In this document: positions 12,022-25,514 of the stretch, one piece after another
Layout: every line of letters begins with the position of its first letter
Position numbering within the stretch: position 1 is the first letter of the stretch
Assembly (NCBI RefSeq): GCF_036884655.1
Contig: NC_088357.1
Location: 3,711,001 to 3,775,000, forward strand
Length of the DNA stretch: 64,000 nucleotides
Direction: 5' to 3'
From: Musa acuminata AAA Group
Lineage: Eukaryota > Streptophyta > Magnoliopsida > Zingiberales > Musaceae
The notes under the pieces: model-generated
The model's database searches: none
The model's input: the letters and a program-made list of their open reading frames with translations, nothing else
Told to the model about the DNA's origin: nothing
Program-made: the position numbers and the translations under genes

Positions 12022-12989
12022 ATCACCTGCTTGAATCACAGCCCTCCGGAAATCCCCACCAGTCAAGGAGACGCAAATGGTGCTTCCATGGAAATGTTAG
12101 AAACTGGCAGAAGCTGCTCCTCCCACCAAATGGTCACTCATCTGAAGTCTATTCAAGCAATTCTCATGCAACGATCTCTTTAATCACTGTCTACCGAGTG
12201 TAGAATTGTTGATGTAAGTCAGTTGTCCATACTCGACTTTTCTGTATGTGTTGCTGCAATGCATGTAAAATACTGTCTACCCAACTGTGTTTCTACGCTC
12301 ATAAGCTCTGCAGTTCGATGCATTATTTCTACTTGATATTGATTAGATCTTACCGCATGCGGATACATGCTGCCTTATCCGCATGCGGTAAGATCTCGCA
12401 AGATTCATAACAGGGAGCATGCAATGTCCATCCATGTACGGCCACATGAGCTCGGTGTGTCGTTGCTTCCTTAGTTGTATGTATCCTTGTTTCTCCATTG
12501 TCTTCTAGCTTCTTCGGATGGGTACCATCATGTCCTGATACTGGCAGTATGTCTTGGTCCAAGAACAAGCTTCATTTACCAGGGGCTGGGGGGACTGCAT
12601 GACAGCTAGGTGGATGCAGAGAACATACAGAAGAATCAGATTCCTTTTGGAGGATAAAGAGAGTCGGATCAAAGATCAACAGCTCGTGTTTGATTCTGAG
12701 ACTTGTATATGAAGGAGTCATTTGTTGATGAATAGCATACATGAATAGAGATACAAATGTCAAGCATCAGAAATATTTCAGTTTGTATTGAAACCAGTAT
12801 TTGCTGTCCTCAGTATACAAATGGAGTGCCTTATTTTTGGATCTCAGAAACTTATTTTCCGAATCAATCATCAAAGTGCATAAGACATGCATGAAGCTAA
12901 ACGATTCAAACTTCAGCCAGAAACCATTTCAAACTCCTAGGATCGGAATAGAACAGAGCCTCAAGAGTAAAGTTCAAGTGATCCCAGCA
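12022..12989. other. Intergenic, convergent between MYB gene and receptor-kinase pseudogene A
   Basis: Probable 3' UTR of the MYB gene followed by non-coding DNA. It contains the perfect inverted repeat listed separately; nothing else is recognised. Confidence 0.5.
12345..12396. repeat. Perfect inverted repeat, 21-bp arms with 10-bp loop
   Basis: The arm 12345-12365 is the exact reverse complement of 12376-12396, with spacer CATGCTGCCT between. Each arm contains its own palindrome CCGCATGCGG, so cruciform or alternative hairpins are possible. It lies 324 bp after the MYB stop codon. Confidence 0.9.
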
Positions 12990-15900
12990 TTACCTTGCTG
13001 ATGGACGGATGCCGGCCGCTGACATTGTTGCGACATATGCACTATTCTGGCTCACATCACTGACTTCCATGTTAGGGTACTCACTGCTTGTGCCTACGTT
13101 CTCAGTCCTGTCATGAGGGGTTTCCAGTACCAAGCTCTCCTTTAGTTGCATCACACTTCTTCCATGGTTGGCCACTGATGGGATCCCTGTGATGTGCATT
13201 TCATGGCTATATCAGCACATTTCCAAACAGAATTTATGTCGTATTGGCCTTGCAGCTTGGCATCAACAATATCTTCAATGTTCCCTTGGACAAGTCCTTG
13301 GCGGACTCAATGTGTGCATTCTTTGAACCTTGTAGGAGTGGAGGCTGCTCTGTGATCAGCTCCAAAAGAACCACACCAAAGCTATACACATCGCTTTTCT
13401 GACTGAGCTGGTAGGTGGTGTAGTACCACCTGCTGTAATACAACAATCCTTGGAGACCTGCCAGATGCGATCAACTGTCTCATTTGCAGAAGGTATAAAC
13501 ACAAACAGCAAAAGAAATGATAACAGCAGCAATAGAAACTTCTAATGCTGAAATGCATATCAGCAAATTAATTTTCTCTCCTTTGTGATGTATGTTTAAC
13601 CTAAGATGTCTATGCATAATGCAGAAAATAAATGATAACATGAAAATAACAATTTACTTTCAAATGTGTGGTTTACGAATGGCCATTGTTTATCTTCTTG
13701 ACCACCATCTATCAACTTAGTTATGTATGTTTCAACTCTCTAGCAGAAAAATTAAAGAAATGAGAAGATTGACATAATCAGGATCAAGGTATCTTTGACA
13801 ACCCAAAATCTTCTGCTATCTTGGCCTCCATCCTTTCACTCAAAAGGATATTCCCTGTCTTTGCATCTCTGTGAATTAATGGTGGTTGGCACCCCTTATG
13901 CAAATATACTCTGGTCCTGCATATCTCAATGAAACACATGAAGTCAGATAATGAGAACAACAAACAGCCCGAGAATTGGGCCAAGAACATGAGTACTTTA
14001 TGTGACACTAAACCTTGTGCAGCATCGACTGCAATCTGGAGTCGCTGCCCCCAACTCAAAGCTCCAGCATTATGTGTTCTGCCTGTAGATCAGTGTGAAA
14101 AACCATCAGTTGTAAGAGGAATACAAATTATTATAATAAAGTAGCTGTCTTTTGAAGAAAATAGGCAATGGCTCAGTTCAATAACAAGATAATTAACTAA
14201 CAAGATAAGTTCCAAAAAGCATGTCATAGTTTTGCAATGTTTATAAGAAGATAATAAGAATATTTTCGATAATTGTTAGGATACCCACATTTTTTCACTA
14301 ACAATAGAGAACATATGCCCAGTTACAAGTTTTGGAACTCATTTTCTTTTAACTTGGTTTCATTTGCTCTCAACTAGCTTCATACATTAACAAAGCATCA
14401 TCCGAGAATTACATGCTAAACTTACTAGAACAATGACTGAATTTTAGGCAGCATGTGGTACCAGCAGCTTGAAGCTTGTGAAAGCCATTTCATATCATGG
14501 CCATGCCATTTGTTTGGTTTCCTTCGATCAGCGCATTCCTATGCGGGCCATATCATACTAGCAACATTACAAAACCCCACACGCTACCAATATGTAAAAC
14601 CTTGCTCTAGAGAGATCTAATCAATGACAAGAAAATGGCTGAATTTTGATCAGTGTCAGATACCAACATGTTCCACAGGCAACAATCTTTTGTTTTGAGG
14701 TTGTGAATACTTGAAAAATCCTTGGCAGACAAAAGAAGTGTCATCATACTCTCTTGTCTATTGAGTTATGCTGAGTTGAACTAGACAGTATCTGTACCAT
14801 AGATCCAGATCGGAGAGCAATGACCAAACTAGAATGTGGAACAGAGTTCCAAACCTTGCAGATGATCTTGTAGGGTCCCTTGAGACATATATTCATAAAC
14901 AAGTAACAGACAGTCTTTGTCATTGCAGCAACCAATCATAGAAACCAAATTCTGGTGATGAACCCTTGCTAAGTGCTGAGCCTAAAAAGCGGGAAAAAAA
15001 AAATCCGGATTATGTTCCAAGCTCAAAAACAACAACAATATCTGAAGAAATAGGGAAAAGAAACAGAAGGGACACTGGTGAATGTTTCTTAGTATCTAAG
15101 CAGTCTAGAATATGACAAATCTCCTCAAGTATCTAAGCAGTCTAGAATAAGCAGTCTAAATTTTGAGTCCAATTCTTCAGCCTTCACCACTTGAGAGTCT
15201 ACTTGAGATTAACACCCTGAGCTTGCTCATTTAACACATTATAGTTCACAGGAAACATGACAGCTAAAAGTCCTTAAATAATCTAGTTATCACACTTAAA
15301 GTACATAATCTTCCTATATTCCTTCCAAACTTCTTTTATACATTAAATCTAAAATATTTTATAATAAATTATAAACATTAAAAAATAAATAGAATTAAAA
15401 CAGTATAAACCTTACTGTAAGTCCATTTTGTGATTTTACAAGGAAAGCAGAAGGAATTGACCCAATTAACTGGTTGCGTGACAAATTTCTGCAAAATGCA
15501 ACTAGATGTTAGATCATTAAACTTCAATTTAGCTTCTTCTTTTTAGGTGAAAAACCAATGCAATGGAAAAACTTACAGGACTTGGAGGAAAGGAAGTTCT
15601 GCTAAAATGTCATGTACTGGCCCTGTTAAGTTGTTGTATGACAGGTCCCTGGAAATTGTCATCAGACAGCCGTGACCTTGCAGATTGTCATACAAAATCA
15701 CCACCTGCCAAAGCTTTTTCTCAATGAGCTCAACGGTAGCAGTTCATTTATAAGGAAATGGGGATAGGTCATCATGGGAAAGTTCCATTGCTTAAAATAC
15801 TTTCGTTCATTGACCTGACAGCATTCTTAAAGCAACAACTAGACAGGAAAAGTTGACGGATTTCGTAGCCTGTATGGAAGACCTTTGGAACCAGATCAAA

Positions 15901-18900
15901 ACAATAACCACCGTTTATATCAGTAACATGGGAAAGGAGACCCAGCTACGTGAGAGCAAAGGACATAAGATAGTCAACTTGGTAGACTGTGTAATGCATG
16001 GAACCTAGCTGAAGAGAAAAGGATGTCTATCAAGAAATTCTACTGCAGAGTTCTGCTCCACATAAAAAAACCTTCAGTCTCACTCCTCAAAGTTTGTAGG
16101 CATGTTTCTACTAATTTAGCATTTTTATTTGGGATTTAAAAGTCAGTCCTCGTAGACAAATAACAGTTGGTTGAGAATTCGTACCTATTAAAATTATAGG
16201 AGATCCTGATTCCCAGGCCAAAATTAACCTTCGGCAAGACCCCTAACCAAAAAAAAAGAAAAAAAAGAAGAAGATAAAAGAGCAGACATTGACATAGCTT
16301 AGCTTCTCTAAGTTGATACAGTGTACTCGTTGTTCTCAATTCATAATAACCACACTGGAAGCAATAGAAGGAAATAACTATTTCTTTAGTTGATAGGAAG
16401 AGATTGACATTTTATTAGCTTGAAGTGGGTCACACTTACCAATACTCGATTGCTTTGATGTTAGCAAAGGAATGACATATACTGCCCGTCAATCCACTAT
16501 AAGACGAGTTTCTGCAATACACGAGTCCATGAGGATGTTAAATAAGCATATTAAGTTGCAAAAATCTTGGTCTAGACATTTGGAAACTCTCACTGATGTA
16601 ATCCCAGGGGGATCAGAAATACTATAGCTGCAATCCAAACCATCCCATGTATCCCTCCTGGAGCGCATGGATCACCCGACCACGTCCAATTTCTGTTCAC
16701 TTTATACTGATTCTTGATTGCCTCAATGGCATCCACTGATGTCACAAAAATGAGGGATACGTTTCTTCTCTCAAGAAAGCAGCAATAATATCAGAACCAT
16801 CAAGAGGGAACCGAGGAGGAGGTGTACGTACATACCGTCGGAGCTATCGGTGGCGTTCTCCGTGAGCTGCCTGACGGAATAGACCTCGAGCGCATTGATG
16901 ATGCGCGGAAGGGTCGAAGAGTCTGTCTCGGCGAGGGAGAAGTTATGGTCCGTATCAGACGGTCTCGTGGCGTACACATATCCCGATTAGAGGTCTCAGG
17001 GGGAAGAGTACGGGGGGGTGGTAGAATTGGCCGTTGAGGTTGATGTTGAAGTTTCTGGACTGGCCTGGGTCAAGGGATTGGAGGTCGGGGAAGTGCATAA
17101 AGATGTGGTGCTGGGGGCAGGCATCCTCAGATTTGGGCGTCTTCCAGCTGAACTGGGGCGACGGCGGTCTGGAGCACGGCGGAGGGAACCTCGAACAAAA
17201 CATTGGCGAAGATCTGGACAGGAGAGGTGGTGTTGATCGCGGTCCAGTAGGAGGAAACGTCGACGGTTTCCCACAGCCGATCGAAAGGGTCGTCCTGGAA
17301 CCTGTTTCTTGGGTTCGTCGATGAAACGATGTCAACGACAATGGGCTTGTTCTGTATCCAAAACCCAAAATGCGATGACTAAAAGGAGCCCAGCGTCTGT
17401 TGTTGGGCCACTGTCCAACCACAAGTTGCGTCTAAAGCCAACCATTGATCCTGATATGTTTGACTCGACGACACCGAGGCAGTTGCATTCGGATGCAGTG
17501 TTTCATATCTTCAGTGACGATATGAAAGGGGTTCCGTTGTCCTTGTTTACGAGAGAGACGGATAATATAGCCGACCAAAGGCAATAGTGATCACCTTAGA
17601 TTTATGCGTCCAAGTAACATCGGAGATGTTTATCTTATATTATGTGATTCTATAGATCTTAATTGTAGTCTAATTATAATAGGATTGATATTAATGAAAG
17701 GAACTTTTCTAATTATCATCTTATACTCTCTCTCTTCTTATCTATAAAATGATAGGATCATCTAAATTAGATCAACATGATATTTTTATATATTAATTAT
17801 ATAAATTACATTAATAGTATGAAGTCTAATATATGTTTTATATTTATTAGTTAAAGGGGTAATTTATAAAAAAAATATAAAAAAAATATATATTATTATA
17901 TTATTAATAATAAAAGTGAATTTTGTAGTATACTTTGAGATCACTAATCAAGCTTTATAACTATAAAATTTTATTTTAGGACTTGGTATAATCATATTCA
18001 ATTGTCAAGTTGCTATAGATACTTTATTATATATTATAATAGTTTTCTTCTTTAAAAAATAGTAAGTACTCTTTCAATTATATGCATTATGGTATAAAGT
18101 ACTTAATGATTAGAGAAATAATTTAAAAATAATTAGTTAATTAAGAATATAAGTATGATTGTATTGATTGTTGATCCATTCACTTACGACTTATGACCTA
18201 AAACGTTTAAAAGAATATTTTCTTATAATTGAGTTTATGAGTAATCCATAAAAGATATATTGATATATATTTGAATAAATATTATAAATTATTTATTCTG
18301 ATATATTGTTCACATTTATGTAAGTATATATTATAGTGGAATGTGTATAACAGGATTCTTTTAACAAAAGAGTATTTCGGACGAAAAAACTAATAATATT
18401 ATTGTAATGATATTAATAATATACAACCACATTGATGGTCTTATTTTATGATTGTTGGATTTATTGGTCTGTCTTATAAAATTCATATGCATGTGTAGTA
18501 AATTTGATCTATCATTATTTGATTTTATTTTTTGATATTAATTTTTTTTTATATAATATAATATAATCAGAATTTTTATGTTTACCGTTTATTGATTCCC
18601 AGATATTAACACCGGAGTGGAGATTTGAAGCTCCGGCCGGCCATCGTAGTTACCAACGTCGCTCTTCCGAGATACTTTTGGCCCTTCAGTAGAGTATAGC
18701 AGTTTCGTTTCCCTTGCGGAAAGCTTTAGAGGATTCTTTCTTGTGTTGCTATCGTTGTATCTGAGTTAACTGCGTCCAAATATTGTGGTTGATCCCCGTG
18801 TCTACGGAGATGTATGTATGGTATAGTAGTTTTGTCGTCCGTGTTGCTGTAACCATCAGAACCACAGTCGATGCTTACTCTGTTCATCTTTTGCAGTATA
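12990..18900 (-). pseudogene. Receptor kinase copy A: malectin-like/LRR-I RLK pseudogene
   Basis: Fragments run in the same order as in intact neighbours: malectin exon 2 (split: about 18590-18890 with SIDCGSDGYS, and 17430-17632), malectin exon 3 (about 16840-17310), the LRR-start exon (16600-16740, WSGDPCAP), LRR exons near 16440, 15580 and 15415, then kinase exons near 14850-14980, 13997-14090, 13790-13916 and 12990-13433 ending RPSAR-stop. Lesions: a frameshift in malectin exon 3 (frame with SSYWTAINTTSPVQ shifts before FSWKTPKSE), another in the GDPCAP exon, complete absence of the transmembrane exon and the glycine-loop/VAVK exon between 14985 and 15410, HRDAK for [13 protein letters not shown] with an extra codon, deletion of the activation segment between DFGLSK and YLDPDY, and two more shifts near 13180 and 13290. 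No signal-peptide exon is evident. It is not expected to give a working kinase. Confidence 0.9.
17633..18586. mobile_element. AT-rich insertion inside malectin exon 2 of pseudogene A
   Basis: In intact copy B the coding sequence runs without break through the equivalent of 'gagatgtttactgattccc'. In A it is interrupted for about 954 bp of AT-rich DNA between GTTTA at 17628-17632 and GTTTA at 18587-18591, a possible 5-bp target duplication. The ends do not show TG...CA or a convincing terminal inverted repeat, and there is no coding capacity, so class is undetermined. Confidence 0.45.
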
Positions 18901-19287
18901 ATATAAAATCCTTCGTGACAAATTCCATTCACCTTAGACCGCTGACAAACATTAATGAGAATAAAGATGAAAGGTGTGATTCTTATTGCTGTTGCTCGGC
19001 TTCGATCCCGGCCAACTAACAAGCAACTATACATATAGTTTCCGTGGATCTATTCCCCAAGGTTATCTTGGTTTACTACAACGACGATGTATAGTGGCCT
19101 TTTGCTTGCATGTTTTGGGCTACAATGAAAGGTTTCGTGGAAGAAGCTTTGCTAACAGCTTACCGTCGGTGTGACACAATTGCTGTTCTCATTTCACACA
19201 ACTGCATATCACTTGTTTTTGGACTTACAGAAACTGCTTTCCTAACACACAGAAAGCTAAACTATTGGACTGGAAAAGATGACAACA

Positions 19288-22200
19288 TCATCTTGCCGAT
19301 GGACCGCTGCTTACCACAGTCATTTCTACAACATATGGGCTACTCTCGATTGCATCACCTTCTTCCATGTATCTTTCCCCATTGCTTGTGATTGGGCTCT
19401 CGATCCTGTCACGAGGGGTCTGTAGTTCCATGCTCTCCTTCAGCTGCATCACCACATCCGTCATGGTCGGCCTCTGTTGCGACCTCTGCGATGTGCATTT
19501 GAGTGCTACGTCAACACATTTCCAAACGGAGTTGACGTCGTACTCCCCTTGAAGCCGGGCATCAACAATGTCCTCGACGTTTCCCGTGGCAAGTCCTCGC
19601 CTCACCCTTTGAATTATATGTGAACCCCCTGAAACTTGTAGCACTGGAGGCTGCCCTGTGATCAGTTCCAGAAGAACCACGCCGAAGCTATACACATCAG
19701 TTTTCTCACTGAGCTGGTAGTTATTGTAGTACCTGCACAAGTCATATTACAATCTCCAATTATCTCCATTCTCAGTCCTATATGTGATACGTGATAACAA
19801 GTAGAACACTTAGGAGAACTCTACATACTCCGGATCAAGGTATCCCAGGGTTCCCACCACTGCTGTGGATACGTGAGTGCTGACCTCATTTTGGAAAGTC
19901 TTGGACAACCCGAAATCTGCTATCTTGGCCTCCAGCCTTTCACTCAAAAGGATGTTGGCTGTCTTCACATCTCTGTGGATCAGCGGTGGTCGGCATCCCT
20001 TGTGCAGATACTCCAGTCCTGCATCTCAACAAAACCTATCAACCTCATGTATTGAGGAAGACGAAGTGTAGTACTGATCTATGTGACTCCAAACCTTGTG
20101 CCGCGCCGACTGCAATGTGGAGTCGCTGCCCCCAGCTTAAAGCTATAGCAGTATTGTTTCTTCCTGTCGCAGATCCATGTAACAAGCCATGAGCAGTAAG
20201 ATAAAAGACTAGATAGTAGCAAATATAGGGAGTTCCAAACCTTGCAGATGATCTCGAAGCGTCCCTTGAGACATGTACTCATAGACAAGTGACAGAGAGT
20301 CTCTATCCTTGCAGTAACCAATGAGAGAAACCAGATTCCGGTGATGAACCCTTGTTAAGCTCTGTGCCTGTAATAAGGAAATAAAATCAGGATTCTGTTT
20401 CATGCCCAAGAACACCACCAACCTCTGAAGAGCAGATACAGAAAAGAAGAAGAGATGCTGATAAATGTTCTTTAGTATCTGAGAAGTCTAGGATATAACA
20501 AAGATCTTCTGGACTATTGTAGATTTATTACTACGTACGAACAAATTTCATACGTTGGCCCTATGAGAACTTCCAGAAAGGAAGACACCGCTTCATTTAT
20601 GCCAATGAATAGCATATGACACAACTCAAACTCTCCCTTATGGAGCAACACTTTAATAAACAATCACTGCAAATGTACAGCCATGTAAGATATCAAAGAC
20701 TTGAGTGTTCAGAATCAATTACCTCAGCAAAAAACTCTTTAGTTTCTTGAGATGATGACTGGGATCGCATTTTGACTGCAACTTCAGTACAGTCTTCCAA
20801 GTAGCCATGGTAGACAGTCCCAAATCCTCCTTTGCCAAGGACCTTTGCAAAGTTGTTGGTTATATTCTTCAATTCCGTGTATGTGAACTGACGATTCTCA
20901 AGTTGCAACGAACGATCGTGATTATCAGTTACTTGCATGGTTCCACCGTGATCATTTAAGCCTTTGAAGATATGCACATTATTGTCAAATGCAGGTCAGA
21001 GTTAATGGAACAAATGGATACTATTTGTCACTTACATCTGAGCTACAACTGCCTGGGCACAAATACAAGAGATTTGCTATAAGAAAAAAACTTACCTTGT
21101 CGCTTTCTCAGCCTCCAAAACATGACTATCACCACAAGTAATACAACAGCAACTATGCAGAGAATCACAATCAGAGTTGTTGATATCTTCTTTTTTGTTG
21201 ATGTTGGTGTTACCGTGCATGAATCTCCATTGGCACAAAGATTCGGATTGCCTTCAATCCTAGAATTATATAGATTTTGAACGACCCATTGAAGTTTTGA
21301 AGAATTCTCAAGGGAAGAAAGAAAGAAAGAAATAAAGAAAGAGGAATCTGAACTCAGTAAGTAATTACTCTTTGTTGGAGAATGAGATGTTTTTTGGAAT
21401 TTATAAAGTTCATTGTGATAATTTTTACAGTATACTTATATTTTCTCTTTGCTATAGCTGTACTCTTTTTTTTTACTACAAAGGGTATGTAACGAAGAAG
21501 GAATTCGAGCCCAGGATTTTGCGATCAATGGGTAAAAGTTTTACTAACTAAGTTAGTTGACACTTTGACTATAGGTGTACTTCTTATCATAAAAACCTAA
21601 AACATAAAACATATTATTTAGATAAACGTTATATCTGTGCTCACAGTGTTGATTTACTACTTCTATATGCAGACGACACCACTTGAGACTTCAGCTGAGA
21701 TTAGCATGCCAAGCTTGACCTCATTTAACTCATAGAATTCACAGGATACCTGAGAGCTAAAGGCCCTTATCCCACATAATCTAGTCATGACACCTGAAGT
21801 GCAAATTCTTTCTGTATTTCTTGCAGGCTTCTATTAGATATGCATTAGTTTGAGTTACAAACAGAAGAAATAATTAAACTAGCCTGAAATTTAAACACAG
21901 TACAAACCTTAGTATAAGTGATCCACTTTGTGTTTTGAGAAGAAGAGCAGAAGGAATAGACCCGGTTAACTGGTTGTTTGACAAATTTCTGCAAAATGCA
22001 ACAATATGTTAGATCATTAAGATTCCATTTAGTTTTCTGAAAACTAAATACAATCAATAGAAAAACTTACAGGACTTCAAGGGTAGGTAGCTCCACTAAA
22101 GTGTCAGGTATTTGCCCTGTTAAGTTGTTGTAAGACAAGTCCCTGAAATTCATCACTAAACAGCCATTACCTTTCCAAATTATCACATATAATTACCACC

Positions 22201-23322
22201 ATCAATTTCTTTTTCAACTATCTCAAGGGCAAGAGGTCAATTTTTGAGAAGAATTGGGGTGGAATGCCACAAGAAATTTTCATTAGTTAAGGAGTTTAGA
22301 TCATTTACCCAACAATAGTAACTAAGCCAACAATTTGAGAAGAAAATCTGACAGATACAATGGCCTGTTTGGAAGGCTTTTGGAACCAGACCAAAATATC
22401 TACTACCAATTTTATATGTAAAAGAAGAACCAGCTACATGAGAGCAATGGATATAAGATAGTCCACTTGGTGGACTGTGTAATGCATGACACTAGCAAAA
22501 GAGAATAGGGATGGTTATCAAGCAAAACTACTGCAGAGTTTCGATCCACTTACATAAATAATATCTATAGTTTCGATACATCTCGAAATTTGCTGACATC
22601 TGTACATTAATTTAGCATTTAAATCTGGTATCTAAAGGTCCTAATAGACAATAACAGCTGCTTAGGAATTTGATAAAATCATATGAGATCTGATTCCTGA
22701 GCCAGGTTAACCGTTGGCAAGAATCCAAACTGATAAAAACTGAGCAGATACTAACATAGCTTAGCTTATCTAAGTTAAAATGGTGTAGTCTTCCTTTATA
22801 TCTTCAACTTATAATATCCACAATGTCCAGAATCTCTTATGACAGAAGCAATCTAAACTAAACAGAAGGAAATAACTATTTCTTTAGTTGAAGACCCTGT
22901 CAAGATACTGCTGTTGTTAGGAAGAGAAAAAAACTGTTACTTTGAAGCAAGACGCACTTACAAATACTTGATTGCTTTGAGCTCAGCAAAGGAAGAATCT
23001 ATTGTACCCATCAGTCCACCAGAAGACAAGTTTCTGCACAACACATAACTCTATGATGATGTTTAATAAACATGTTAAGTTGGACATCTTCCAAAAAATT
23101 TTGGTATAGCCTTATTGAAACTCACACAGCTGTGATCCTTGGAGAGTCAGAAACACTATAGCTACAATCCAAACCATCCCATTTGTACACTTCTGGAGCA
23201 CATGGATCACCCATCCAATTTCTGTTCACCTTGTAACGCTTCTTGATTGCCCCAATGGCATCAACTGATGTCACAGAGAAGAAGGGAACAGATTAATGAA
23301 TTAGAAAGGGCAACCACATACA

Positions 23323-23366
<44 letters not shown>

Positions 23367-23623
23367 CATATATATATATATATGTATACATATATATATA
23401 TATATGTATACATATATATATATATATATGTATACATATATATATATATATGTATACATATATATATACATGTATATATATATACATGTATATATATATA
23501 TACATATATATATATACATGTATATATATATATACATGTATATATGTATATATACATATACATATACATATATATATATACACACATATATATATGTATC
23601 TGTATATGTATGTATGTATATAT

Positions 23624-23662
<39 letters not shown>

Positions 23663-25514
23663 AAGGGGGGAAAATGGCAAAAGTTCTGTATAAAGTTCAT
23701 TCGGCAAAGAAGAAATGTTTATGCAGAATTCCAATCTCAGATATGCTAAATAAGCACTGATGTTAAGAAAAGAAATGTTGGAAACATGCTAATGCTATTA
23801 GATAGTTATCATGGGATGAGATTTTCTTTAGCTTTTTAGCAAACATGAGGATTGGCTACTTGGCAAGGCTTTTTCCAAAGGAACAACGAGAGAAAAAGAA
23901 GGCATGTTCCCATCTTTTTAGCTAAATGAAAATTTTCAGATCCAATAAGCTTGGGAAAGAAGGAAAAAGGAGCGAGAGATCTCTTGCGGTTGATTATAAA
24001 AGGATCTTCTCGAGGCAGATTGGAAGCACAAACACATCATTCATACAAGTGAAACCTAATTGGTTCGACATTCCAAGAAGACAGCAACCACAACAACATT
24101 TTCAAGAGAAATACAAGGTGGTTCGCGTGCATACCGTCGGAGCCGTCGGTGGCGTTCTCCGTGAGCTGCATGACGGTATAGGTCTCCAGCGCATTGATGA
24201 TGGGCGGAAGGGTCGAAGTGGCCGTCTCCTTGATCGAGAAGTTGTACTGGTACATATAAATCGGAACGGTGGTGTAGACGTAGTACGACAAGAGGTATGG
24301 CGGGGAGAAGGGGCGATACCACGGGTTCCCATTGAGGTAGACGGTGAGGTTTCTGGACTGGCCTCGGGCGAGGGGTTCCAGCTCCGCGAAGTGCATGAAG
24401 ATGTGGAATTGGGGCCGGACATCCTGAGAGTCAGGCAAACCCCACCCGAAGAGCAGCTCGGCCTCGGTAGAGTTGATGGGGACAACGGCCGTCTGGAGGA
24501 CGGCGGAGGGCACCTCGAACGGATCATCGAAGATGCTCTGGACGAGAGACGTGGTTCTGATCCGTTTCCATTTGTTGTCGTCGTTGAAGGGTGTCCGTAT
24601 GGGAACCTAATCAATGAACTTTATTCAGATCCGAACCCAAAATAAAAATGCAAGAAACATATGAACTACGATCCATATGTTCATATGTCAACGGTTCCAT
24701 AATTATGCAGCCCGATAAGGGAAAATGAACAAACGAGGCCGCAGAGACACACCTAAGCTGTATGGTTCCTCCAAAATCGACCCTGAAGTATTTGACCAAC
24801 GCCACCGAGGCGGTTGCAGCCGGATACAGTGTTTCTTTCCTCAGTGGCCTCAACTCCAGCGCCGATATGAAAGGAGTTCCCTTGTCCTTGTTTACGAGAC
24901 ATACGGATATATAGCCAGCCAAGGCAACTGTGATCACTTCAGACTCATGCGTCCGAGTGACATCGGAGATGTTTACTGATTCCCAGAGATTAACGCCTAG
25001 GTGGAGATCAAAAAGTATGGGGTCGACACTGCTGACCTTCCGGCCATCGTAGTTGCCATGAAGGAACGTCGCTCTTACCAGATACTTTCGACCTTCCTCC
25101 ACAGGAAGTGTGTAGCAGCTCCTTTTATCTTGCGGAAAGCTTCTGAGGGTTCGATCTTGTGTTGCTATCGTTGTATTCGAGTCGAACCGCGTCGAGATAT
25201 TGTGATTTACCCCGGTGGCAACGTAGTTGGTGTCGGAGTTGTATGGTATGGTAGTCTTGCCGTCGGTGTAGCTGTAACCATCAGCGATGCCGCAGTCGAT
25301 GCTTATGAAACCTGTAAACAGGATATGAAGTACGTACAGCTTACCTTCATCGTGATAGAAACAAAAGGCTTCGTTGAATAAGCTTTACATACAGCTTACC
25401 GTCAGTGTTGCGCGTGTGATCACCAACTCCGACTGTCACGAGCACAACCTCCATCCAGAGGAAGAAGACCCATGTCTTCCTCGAAGCCGGAGCAACGCGT
25501 CCCGTGGCGGCCAT
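19288..25514 (-). CDS. Receptor kinase copy B: malectin-like/LRR-I receptor-like kinase (needs shifted donor)
   Basis: Thirteen exons: 25400-25514, 24749 or 24753-25311, 24135-24606, 23126-23264, 22962-23033, 22071-22142, 21908-21988, 21096-21259, 20723-20961, 20241-20367, 20095-20163, 19829-20018, 19288-19732. Exon 1 encodes a signal peptide ([20 protein letters not shown]). Exons 2-3 are the malectin-like ectodomain ([35 protein letters not shown]). Exon 4 has NWMGDPCAP, followed by three 24-residue LRR exons. Exon 8 gives the transmembrane helix. The kinase has [47 protein letters not shown] and [18 protein letters not shown], ending GPSAR. With the paralogue-like donor at 24753 the frame is off by one inside exon 3; a GT four bases further (exon to 24749) restores a 915-residue protein. 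The family acts as plasma-membrane receptor kinases (FRK1/IOS1 type); the ligand is unknown. Confidence 0.85.
23316..23663. repeat. Compound (TA/TATACA)n-(CA)n microsatellite
   Basis: About 350 bp of alternating pyrimidine-purine sequence in intron 3 of copy B, between the malectin exon and the GDPCAP exon. It ends in an uninterrupted (CA)n run and then GGGGGG. Frames reading YIYIYIY are a by-product. Confidence 0.95.

Noticed and set aside
23247..23760. Overlapping open frames reading YIYIYI/HTHTHT on both strands
   Set aside because: Created by the TA/CA microsatellite in an intron of copy B.
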